From: Vespula vulgaris
Taxonomy: Eukaryota; Arthropoda; Insecta; Hymenoptera; Vespidae
Assembly (NCBI RefSeq): GCF_905475345.1
Contig: NC_066608.1
Coordinates: 3,571,501-3,635,500, forward strand
DNA: 64,000 nucleotides
Reading direction: 5' to 3'
Part shown: positions 1 to 9,199 of the stretch, piece by piece
Layout: each line of letters starts with the position of its first letter
Numbering within the stretch: position 1 is the stretch's first letter
Position numbers and translations under genes: made by a program
Notes under the pieces: model-generated
What the model was told of the DNA's origin: nothing
The model's input: only the letters and a program-made list of their open reading frames with translations
The model's database searches: none

Positions 1-1530
1 ATAATATCACATGAAAAAATTATGATTTTATACTTACTTACTTACACTAACAACTTGCATATTGAATAATGTATTGAAAGAAATGTAAATTGACATTCTA
101 ATTAGCAATAATAATCTGCCGATCGATAATAATCTTGTCATTTTTGTGGAAACGAAAGTGCTTTTAAAAGAAATGCTGGACTAGGAGTTAATTAATCATA
201 CTTACGTCGTGGAGTTTCTAATGCTAAAGAAATACAGCACAAAAGGCGTATTCTCTATGGCAGAGACATATGGCATATCGGTGGCACAGAAAGTAGCGGA
301 GATGTTATTTGTATAGTCTAAGTTCAGGCTTTAGGTTTAAACTCTTAGGTTCGAGCTTAGATTCGAACTTAGGTTGCTGTCTGGAGAAGTTGAATATAAT
401 TTAAACGGTGCTCCATTTCCCGCGAGATCAGTGGCGTCGATGGAAGATGCCGACATAGGAGGGGCAAGGTGGGATCCTTTTACATGAGTCGAGTTGCACG
501 AACTTCTACAAGGGGGTCTTTGGGTGGAGCGAAGTTCACGAGGTCGGGTCAAACGGGTAAGAACCGACGTTACGACGCTATCAACCCGTGTCTTTTCGTT
601 GTGGACTTAGACGGAAAACAGATTAGAGGAGAAGAAGAAGAGGAAAAAGAACTGAAAGATCATAAACCGATAATGATTTTAAAGAGAACATTGTTAATAA
701 ATTACATATATTTGCGTGGTATTTTCTTATTAGAAAATCTTATTAGAAAAAGTTAGACGTATTAATAGTATGTTTTCAATCGTCTCAATCGCCTCGTTTT
801 TTTTTTAAATTGTGACGAAATATTTTTTTGTGAAGAAAGTCGAGTCGATCGTTATTAGCTACTGTCTAATCATAAAGAGCGAAAATGAAAGAATAAGATA
901 TAATATTTATCATGAGAAATTTTTTCAAGGTCTTTGTAATTACCTCACACCACGATTATTTCGACTCATTTATATACCTCATATCAAATAAACAAAACCG
1001 ATAATGGCATATTCACATATAACTTTCCTCAAAGCGAATTTTAAAGAACAATTATAAGCCACGTTTTGTTATCTTCGTTTCGCGTTCGCAAGGTTCAAAT
1101 GCTAAACGTTTCCCAGTCATTTTTAGATAATGCATCGTTGTGATATATGACGTTGATTACGACGAGACACAAAACTTCAGATGATTTAAACGAAACAATA
1201 AAGACGTCTCAGGTTTATCCAATAAAACTATTGTCAAAAATATCTTAACAAGTCAAAAGATTTCTATTTACTCTTTCAGATCTATAAGCATCGTTGGTTT
1301 TAGTTTTCACAGGAGTATACAAGATCAAGACGAATCGGGCAACTCATGCCGTATTCCGATTAACCTCCAACTGCGCCGGTGGACCGTGCTTAATAGTATC
1401 CACTGGGAAAGGAAGAAAGAAGAAGAGTCTGTGACTCTCGGAGCTTGGCAATAAATCGCAAGCGCGAGACTTATCGGAGTCGGATATTCGTTCAGGACGT
1501 GTTGAGAGCTCGACACAAACGGGGAAAGAA
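1..1530. other. Intergenic, AT-rich, no gene recognised
   Basis: No exon with a believable family resemblance was found. Around 318-376 there is a short run of degenerate 11-12 bp units built on CTTAGGTT/CTTAGATTCGA, which gives a repetitive reading on the minus strand. The open frames here (for example 469-756) have no recognisable domain and end in low-complexity Glu/Lys, so I do not call them genes. Confidence 0.6.
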
Positions 1531-1534
1531 GTGC

Positions 1535-1835
1535 ACAAGTGAAAAGAGAGAGAAAGAGAGAGAGAGAGAGAGAACGAAGAAGAAGCTGAGGAAGAAGAAG
1601 AAGAAGAAGGCAGAGAAGATGGAAGTAAAAGAATAAGAAGAAAAATAAGAAGGAGGCAGAGAAGGTGGAAGAAGAAGAAGACGACGAAGAAGAAGAAGAA
1701 GACGAATAAGACGAAGAAGACGAAGAAGAAGAAGAAGAAGACGAATAAGACGAAGAAGACGAAGAAAAAAAAGAAGAGAAGAAGGAGGAGGAGGAGGAGA
1801 AGGAAGAAGAAGCAGAAGAAAACGATCGAAGAGAG
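1535..1835. repeat. Purine-rich (GA)n / (GAA)n tract
   Basis: About 300 bases are almost purely purine on the plus strand: GA dinucleotides first, then imperfect GAA/GAC triplets (1580-1800). The triplets create artificial Lys/Glu/Arg-rich readings. Similar purine or pyrimidine tracts recur many times in the window, so this is simple-sequence DNA rather than coding sequence. Confidence 0.85.
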
Positions 1836-1974
1836 AATTCAGAGCCGGGTTGGCCGACCGGAGCCGCTCACTGACCCCTGACGGCTCCGAACGAAGCGGA
1901 CGTCACGGAGAAACCTTTACCTTCGTTACCTTCTTATATTTAAGGATCTTCCTTAGAGTGCGGTTCAACGTGTC

Positions 1975-2080
1975 TACATATATATGTATATATACATACA
2001 TATACACACACATATATATATATAATCTGTAGAACTAGAAATATGTATAGATATGTATAGATGTACGACCATACATGTGT
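1975..2080. repeat. TA/CA-rich simple repeat
   Basis: Alternating TATA, CATA and CACA units run from about 1975 to 2030, followed by degenerate ATATGTATAG units. This is simple sequence with no coding evidence. Confidence 0.7.
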
Positions 2081-3612
2081 ACGTATAGAACTATGTACCC
2101 ACTTAGATCTTTATCCGAGGCCACCACGTCATGAGCGGATACTCTAGTGAACCTGAAACCTCCTCGAGAACCATTATCGGACCACGAGATACCCGCCGTG
2201 GCGAATTGCCTTTGAAATCGCGGCAAACATCGCGTAATAGGAGATGTAATAGTAGTCGGTTGGAAGCTACGAAGTAGTATATTTGATTCGGCGGCTATAT
2301 ACGAGTACTGGATCCTTCTAGCTAGGTTGCAAATTATCATAGAACGCTCGCACTATGAGCTATGGGAATAATCTGTTTTTATTTGTATGCTTCGTAAAAT
2401 ATTATATGCGGGTCAAGGAGCTCTCCTTGTTTACATTTCCTACACCTTATTTACGCGTTATAGACAAATTTAAGACTCGTAAAACATTAGCTTAGTTACG
2501 TGCTAAGCATTTCTTTTCATATTGTTATTTACTTCGCTATTCTACAATTAACAAAACTTTTTTGCATTCGTATATGTACAATATGAATACTTCGGATTCT
2601 AACAAAATAGCCAAGTAAAGGCTTGCGGCAAGAGATAAATAAGATGCAAAACAACCCGCATATAATGTGTTAAAATAAATTTTTCTCGATTTCGCTTTGG
2701 AACTTCACAAAGAAACGTTGTTGCAGAAGCGAAAGGGCTAATAACAAGACGTGCGTGCGTCCTGAGCTCCTCGAGCTTATTTTTATCCAGGCTTCCGTCA
2801 ACGCGTTCATTAGCGTTAAAAACTTTACGACGTGTCGTAAGTTGTGTACTTCAGGCCGTAGAAGGGGACAGCTTGGAAGAAGATTAGCGCTCGTACGCTG
2901 ACAAAATTCTCGCGGATTCGCATAAGGATTCGGATTTTAGAGACGACAGGCAGTAAGGCAAGGAACGTCGTGAGTCGCTCGTGTATGTATGGACGAGATT
3001 TCGGTGCTTTCGAAGAGGTTCGCCCCGTTATCCAGGCTCGTCACTTTCCTTTGAAGAACGCCGAAACGTCGTCTCTCGACGGAAGGAAAGAGAGAAGGAA
3101 AAGAAGAGAGAAGGAGAGGGAAACAGGAGAACGTCTTGCGATGTTATTTATCATTGCGTTCTCTTCCTTGACGTTTCTCGCGATCGGATCAGAGCTGATA
3201 ACGGTACATCACTTACGCATACACGCATATGCGAATACAACGCACACACATCAGCGAAACTTGTAGATATGGTTGCATCTTTCACGGAACGTTGCCTTTT
3301 GACCGACGAGCCGATTTTCGTACTCGCGAACCAATTAATTTCTAGCACTAGCAGGTAGATAATTACGTTATCGTTTGGTAATACAAAGCATCGTCACGAA
3401 AATAGTTCGTGCTGAACGATAAGAACTCGATTATACCGCATATCAATATATGTACATATTTCTTATTTTTTCCTGTTACGAGTCTTGCAAAGTCATATCG
3501 CCATCGACTATTGACTTGGCACAAGCTTACCAAGTTTCCTTACCGAGTTACGTGCACAGTGCTATTTTGTAGTTTCGTTCTTGCTAATTGGATCGTTGAA
3601 AGATATAACGAG
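2081..3612. other. Region upstream of the DUF1091-like gene, no exon recognised
   Basis: The composition is GC-richer and CpG-containing between about 2750 and 3350, with a short GA-rich stretch at 3085-3125. Open frames at 2970-3358 lack family resemblance. The segment just upstream of 3613 must hold the 5' UTR and promoter of the DUF1091-like gene, unless a non-coding first exon lies further away. I could not identify a convincing TATA box or initiator. Confidence 0.5.
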
Positions 3613-3669
3613 ATGATGCTAATTACGACATTCGTGATTATTTCTTTTAGCATGATCACAGTTACGAAG
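3613..3669 (+). CDS. DUF1091-like gene, exon 1 (signal peptide)
   Basis: ATG ATG opens a 19-codon reading that is strongly hydrophobic (MMLITTFVIISFSMITVTK) and runs straight into a consensus donor, GTAAGT, after AAG at 3669. The length and hydrophobicity are right for a signal peptide, which is what this family needs at its N terminus. The first of the two adjacent ATGs is chosen by convention. Confidence 0.62.
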
Positions 3670-6600
3670 GTAAGTACTACTCTTCTCCTGTTTTCAAATT
3701 GTTCGTCTAGTCAAAATTACTTTTCATTATTTTTAATGAATTAAATTGTATTTATGTTACGAGTTCAATAAATGAATTTAAAATTCGATCTTAATCATCT
3801 GCACTCGTATGTCGAGCGTGACTCGACATTCTTTGGAATGGCGTACTAATGATTTTTTATTGCAAAATTTAATATTTTTATTGCATTGAACTATGTAAAA
3901 AATATATAAATATTTTTTACTTTTTAAAAGTGTAAAATATACAAAAAGATAAAGAGTGCAAAGAATTAATTTTCATGACTTTGTCCTTGTTGTTTTTTTC
4001 TAACAAAGACGAAACAATAAAATGTGTAATAATCGCTTTAAAGTTTGTAACAAACCATTTTCAATGACCGTTTTTTATCGCTTAACGAGTTGATAAGAGT
4101 TTTTAGTGCGTACATACATACATATGTTAACATAGTAAATAAGTAAACTTTCTATATGTGTTACTAAAATCCACGTTGATATATTAATTTGATCGATCAA
4201 CAAATTGGTACTCCGTAAGTAATATATTCATTACAAATTGGCAGGCCATGAATTATACCGTGACAAAAATCTTAGATGAAACAGTGACGGTATACGAGAA
4301 TTCCTTATTCGACTTGGAAATAATCGGTTTTAATAATGACAGCAAAGTCTACATGATAATCAACCAGCCCATTACGGATAAGGATGACCTTCTTGTAAGT
4401 ATTACTTTAAAGTTTTGCATTCGAAATTCAACTTTTTTCTATAATTAAACTCACCTTTTTGCAAATCATACTCACCTTTTTGCCATTCAAATTCAATCTT
4501 TTACGAATCAAATTTAACCTTTCGTAAATCAAATCTTTCTAGGAAATTTTTTTTCCAGATTATCTTCTTTCCAATGTAAAAGTAACCAGAAAATATTTTT
4601 AACAAATACATTCCACACTACAATTTCAAATCATAGCTTATCCAATCAACAATGAAGAAGTTAGAGAAAATTGACACGAGTTTATACTTTGTTTCAAACT
4701 CGAATCACTTATTTACGGGAAATCACTCTTTCTTGTAAATTGTAAGAATTTCAAGTCAATTTAATGTCGATGCAACCGAGACCTGTCTCGAAATTATGCA
4801 TTTAGTAAAAAGTATAATCGTTTCGATTCAACTTTACTTTAACGCACGAGAAAAAGATATAATGTTAAGTTTATAATTAATTATAATTAATAATTTTCAA
4901 CAGTGTAAATATTGCAACGCATCAAAACTAAATTCAATTATTATTTAATATGTTCCGTGCCGGATCATTTTCACTCAACTTTCTATTCAGATCACTTGAT
5001 AGTTTAAATAAGAGCACATAAATCACCATAAAATATTTCATTTATCATCTGTCGATTATTTTTATTACAAAATGATAAGAAAACAATTTTGTAGAAAAAA
5101 TCAAGTTGAGAAAGAATGAATAATTTAATTTACAAAAAGTTAAATTTGAAGTGCGGAGACTGTACATAATACAAACTTGTTTATCTCTTAAATAATTTAA
5201 GATTAATCTATTTTCTTTAACATTTTTGTAGATTATATGGGGTATTTATCCATAGATGTCCGAGCAAATATCTCGTGACTGGTTGAAATTACGAGAAAGT
5301 TTAATAAGAGAAATTTCCGAGTCAGCTATAAAGTGCATGTAAACATTTTTTTTTACTCGTGACCTTTTCGAGACATGAAAGTCAACATAGATTTTTTAAA
5401 CGAATACGTATAATTTTGATTTTTGTATATTTATATATAGTAGTAGTCAATGAAAATCATATATAGTAAAAAATTGCTATTATGCATCGTTTACAAAATA
5501 ATCCACATCTTAACGATCGACTAACTGTACTGTGATTCATACTTCATGGATTATTTACAAATTAATAAACTGTGTATTTTTACTAGTTGAGGATCAGTAA
5601 TTCTCTTCGACTTCAAAATATTATGTAGTCACATCATTGCTTTTCAAATTGTGTTATGAAAGACCAATTACTTTAATACTTAAGATGCCGATTATCCGGT
5701 AAACGATGCATAATAGCAGTTTTTCACTAGATTTTTATTACAAATGATCAGTACTATATAAATTTTCAAAGAAAAATTATATATCTATTTAAAAAAACTA
5801 TATTAACCTTCATAACAAAAAAAAGGTCATGAGTAAAAAGAAAAATGTTTACATTTGTAAGTTCTACTCAGAGCGGTGCAAATTTTTCTTAATAAATTTA
5901 TTTGTTACTTCAAGCAATTTTGAGATATTTGATATTTATGGACGGAAATAATGTAGATATATTGTATGAAAAGTTTTTTCATATACTACCACGATTTAAT
6001 AATACAAATTAACTACTTTATCGATTATCGATATACTCTATTATTTTATCTATCTATATATATTCTAATATTATAACTCTGTATAATATACTATATTTTT
6101 TCAGTTACTTGTGCTTTAATTATATTTTTTATTTTTTATATTTTATTGATTTAATGCAGATTAATTTTGTGGCAGAAAGGTTCGACGGTGTTAAATTTCC
6201 ATTACCCGATAATCCCATGAAACTGTGTAAGTTCCTTTTCGAAGAACGATCTACTAAATTAGAATCTTACATCCGACAATTTCATATTTCAAGAGCTTTT
6301 AATCTTGAAGATCAAATTTGTCCGATATTACCGGTAAGAAGCAAATCCAAGTGGATAATATTAATTATAAGAATTTGTTTTTTTGAAATCATTACGTTAT
6401 GAAATATTGATATTTTTTTAGGGTAAAAGAAAGCTGTTACCGTATATGTTTCCAAAAAATGTAACTCTTTTGCACGACATAGGTTGCGGGGATTTTGTTT
6501 ACACTGTCGACATATTCACTAATGACACGAGTGATTCCAGTGAGTATAGATCTTTGATTTCTAGTCAGACAACTGTTCATATAGAGGGAGAAAGTTGTTC

Positions 6601-7599
6601 GAACACACTAATGTAACATAATCTATAGACAAATTTAATAATATGGTATAATTTTAAATATGACGTATAATTTTGAATACAATGTTATATAAAATGTTAA
6701 CCGTAACTAATAGATCTGTATAAACACTGATAATAAAATGTATACACAATAGGAATAATTTGTATCAATAATATAATAGCGAAATAGATTCAACAACTTA
6801 TTAGAGTTATTTTAAAAACAATTAGGAACGCTGGTTAGAAATTAACCGCAAGTGTAGGTACAATTTTCTAACCAAAGAGACCGACACAAAGTTTCACAAG
6901 CACGTCCTTGCTTATCGTCTTAGCCTCTACTGTTCCGTACCAACGTGTTCCTTGGACGTACACCCACGTATAAACAACGAGCAAGCATAGAGCACGCGAG
7001 AAACCGTCTAAAAGGCTTATCAGCCTTCATCGGATAATATCGGTGCCCGAACCCGAACGTAATGGTTATGAGTAATGGCTCGAGATCGTGGCAGCGAGGT
7101 CGACTTCGCTGAACCGTACACGGAATCTAAGATTTAGATACAGGTACCCGAACTTGCTTCGGTAAACCTGCCTTCTCCATTACGCATTTTCATCGTTGAA
7201 CGTATTTTAACGTCATCGATCGGTTCAAAGCTTTATTTTATTCAACGAATTTTTTAGAATATTGTTTTAAACATAAATATTATTAACAAATGATCCTTCT
7301 TTTTCCCTATAATTATTTTTTAACACTGATTTGATTTCTTCCGCTTTTGATATATCATGTGTATCCACGTTGAAAGTGATTTTTAAATAAAACCGTTTTC
7401 TATTGATTTGATTTATTAATTAGATGAAGATACTGCATCAGTGGTGACTCAGGAGTTTTGGGTAAAAGTAATGTTATCACGTCTGGAGACGTATGAGGAT
7501 CGTATAATGCATAGTATTAAATCTATCGAAATTTTTCTTCACAAGTCTATCGAAATTCTCCACAACAAATTTATTCGAACTATCTTTGACCATTTATAA
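3613..7599 (+). CDS. Five-exon gene for a small secreted DUF1091 (DM8)-type protein
   Basis: Proposed exons are 3613-3669, 4245-4394, 6160-6333, 6422-6539 and 7424-7599. All junctions are GT-AG; the first three introns are phase 0 and the last is phase 1. The joined product is about 224 residues: a hydrophobic signal peptide of about 18 residues, then a beta-rich chain with an LCKFL block, a CPILPGK block about 30 residues later, and a Gly-Asp-Phe/Tyr strand near the C terminus. Spacing of these Cys and Gly motifs matches the insect DUF1091/DM8 family, whose members are usually 170-200 residues, extracellular and functionally uncharacterised. Family assignment is by eye. The gene stands alone with no paralogue beside it. 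Introns 2 and 4 hold repeats. A read-through of exon 4 to a stop at 6614-6616 gives an alternative product of about 191 residues. No function beyond secretion can be inferred. Confidence 0.68.
4245..4394 (+). CDS. DUF1091-like gene, exon 2
   Basis: An acceptor CAG at 4242-4244 precedes a 50-codon exon that ends in GAC CTT CTT before the donor GTAAGT at 4395. The reading alternates hydrophobic and polar residues (for example VYENSLFDLEI and VYMIINQPI), as expected for the N-terminal strands of the domain. It is phase 0 at both ends, so it joins exons 1 and 3 without a frame change. Confidence 0.72.
4716..5170 (+). repeat. Dispersed repeat family A, copy 1 (in DUF1091 intron 2)
   Basis: This stretch is collinear with 45278-45775 in the same orientation. 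Shared landmarks in order are AAATTGTA(A/G)AA, a TTAGTAAAAA/TCAGTAAAAAAT block, TTGAGTTTATAAT-like, GCAACGCATCAAAA/GTAACGCATCAAAA, and a stretch with AAGAAAAC followed by TTTTGTAGAAAAA near the end. Divergence is considerable, so the copies are old. No coding capacity was seen. Confidence 0.65.
5338..5853. mobile_element. Foldback / MITE-like element with about 155 bp inverted arms
   Basis: The left arm 5338-5494 and the right arm 5699-5853 are inverted copies of each other. Matching landmarks are TGTAAACATTTTT at the outer ends, TACTC(G/A)TGACCTTTT next, ATGAA(A/G)GT(C/T)AA, and an identical inner block ATTATGCATCGTTTAC. The spacer is about 200 bp and non-coding. The structure is typical of non-autonomous DNA transposons with long terminal inverted repeats. 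It sits inside intron 2 of the DUF1091-like gene. Confidence 0.75.
6160..6333 (+). CDS. DUF1091-like gene, exon 3 (core motif LCKFL...CPILP)
   Basis: The exon starts after GCAG at 6156-6159 and ends in ATA TTA CCG before the donor GTAAGA at 6334. Its 58 codons hold the two best family landmarks: LCKFLFEERS and, about 30 residues further, DQICPILP. In the DUF1091 family a Cys-Lys/Arg-Phe-hydrophobic block is followed by a Cys-Pro pair at this distance. The sequence is free of repeats and has coding-like codon use, in contrast with the AT-rich flanks. Confidence 0.78.
6422..6539 (+). CDS. DUF1091-like gene, exon 4 (Gly-Asp strand; alternative end at 6616)
   Basis: A pyrimidine-rich acceptor TTTTTTTAG ends at 6421. 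The exon continues CPILP with GKRK and reaches IGCGDFVYTVDIFTND, the Gly-Asp-aromatic strand typical of the family's end. A strong donor GTGAGT starts at 6540 and splits an Asn codon with exon 5 (phase 1). If that donor is ignored, the frame stays open to TAA at 6614-6616, adding a Cys-containing tail. That tail runs into a dispersed repeat starting near 6583, which favours splicing at 6540. Confidence 0.7.
6583..6848 (+). repeat. Dispersed repeat family B, copy 1
   Basis: It is collinear with 12365-12608. Shared blocks are TTCGAACA..CTAATGTAACATA, AAATTTA(A/G)TAA, GATAATAAA..TATAC..AATAG(A/G)AATAATT, and a closing block AATTAG..CGCT(T)G(G)TTAGAAATT. Divergence is moderate. This copy begins just after the exon 4 donor and overlaps the read-through tail of that exon. 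Confidence 0.65.
7424..7599 (+). CDS. DUF1091-like gene, candidate terminal exon 5
   Basis: An acceptor AATTAG ends at 7423. Joined in phase 1 to exon 4 it opens a 57-codon frame ending at TAA 7597-7599. Its first half (VVTQEFWVKVMLSRLETYED) looks like the last amphipathic strand of the domain. Its second half contains a near-exact direct duplication of a KSIEI-type unit, encoded by 7519-7542 and 7543-7563. The exon is supported by splice signals and frame only. The true stop could differ if an unseen intron follows. Confidence 0.5.
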
Positions 7600-9080
7600 T
7601 CTAATTTTTATTTAACGAAAAATTATACAATGCGAAACATATAATATAATTTATAGTACAGTAAGTAAAACTTTTACTCAAATATTAAAAGAAAATTATA
7701 CAATGTAAATATATAGGATTATTTATACTAAGTAAAACTATAATTTAGAAAATATTAATCGATTTAAATGAGAGTTATACATCTGTAATTTTGGAATGTG
7801 TGAGTTAAAATGTTGCTTTACATTATAGAGAGTTGACATTTTTGTAAAAGATTAACTCAAAGTTAGAAGGGACGATAGTTTCCGGTTGAATTGACCTTTC
7901 TCGCGATCGATCTGCTATAAGTACTATTCATGCCAAGTTACGGATGAACCCCTTACGTTTATTACGTATCCAATTTCACACGTTAGCGCCGATAAATGTA
8001 CGATAAAATGTAGAACCACCTCTCGAGCGATGGATATATTCGCGGCATAGGTGATACGGGATATCGTTGAACAACTGCTTGACCCCGCGTGCAATAAATA
8101 AAATAGTCGAGTGCGTGAGAAAGAGAAAGAGGACGTATTCCAAGTGAAATTTATCGATATGTGTCTACGCAATGGAGACTGAACACCATAAAAATCTGTT
8201 TCCTCTTTAAGCCAATAGTGTGCACGTTGTATACGCCGTGTTCTTATACGGTTAACGCATGTTCGATAACTCTACAGGATTCGTTACACGGAGTTAGAGA
8301 AAGATGGATGCCTCATGTAAAGCTCATTATACAAATCAATGATCGTTTCAACCGTTCTTAAATACATTTACGTGACATTCGTATGCCTAATCAAGATATG
8401 ACTATAAGAGTGCATCCTTTTAATGTATCTTAGATACTTTTACGTATGCTTAGAAAAAATACTAATGTTAGCCAATTTGATAATCTACAATTAATTTATC
8501 TCTTATAGTTAATTGTATTATTTGATGCGAACAGACAACTTAACACGTTAACTCCCATCATAATCAAATCGTGTTTGAGTGTTTCTAAGTGATACGATAG
8601 TGATCACCAATGACCGATGCTACTAAATTTTTTTATTTAATCGCCATGTCTCGAATATCACCGAATACAAGATATTTAGTAACGCAAAATAACAGTAAAG
8701 TAAAAAGTGATTTAATTAGTAATTGTTCTATTACATTGCATTTTCGCTTCTTTAAAATTGATGATAATAATTTTAATTAATGATAATAATTATGATATTT
8801 TAAATGATAAAATATGAATAAAAATTTTACTCGTATATTTATAATATACTTACATGTAAATTAGTGCTGTGATTAAATTATTTATCAAACATAATATAAA
8901 TTTATAATAATTACAATTACAAAACAAAAAATAGACTATTGTTGTCTTCAACGATATATTTCTCCTTTTCATGTAATTCTTTTAAGCTTTTTCAAACAAA
9001 AATGTACTATTTTAAGCTGATTATCAATATAATCTTTAACAATCATTAGAAATAAACATACCATTGATAAGGGTATAAAA
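7600..9080. other. Intergenic after the DUF1091-like gene, nothing recognised
   Basis: The stretch is AT-rich, with a slightly GC-richer CpG-containing part at about 7870-8360. Open frames at 7924-8361 have no recognisable domain. No AATAAA signal was identified closely downstream of the stop at 7599. Confidence 0.55.
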
Positions 9081-9158
9081 GTTCTATTCGATCATACTAT
9101 TTAATAATTTATCGTTATAAGTCCTATTCAATCATACTATTCAATTATTTCATTATAA
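9081..9158. repeat. Two tandem 38-40 bp units
   Basis: GT(T/C)CTATTC(G/A)ATCATACTATT occurs twice, starting at 9081 and 9121. Each copy continues into a similar AT-rich second half ending in TTATAA. The two units differ at a handful of positions. Confidence 0.75.
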
Positions 9159-9199
9159 GAGCTTATAATAATGAAAACCCATCTGTGACCCCAGAATAA

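Noticed and set aside
361..380. TTCGAAC-containing stretch considered as a tRNA T-arm
   Set aside because: No acceptor, D-arm or anticodon stem could be paired around it; the motif belongs to the short degenerate repeat at 318-376.
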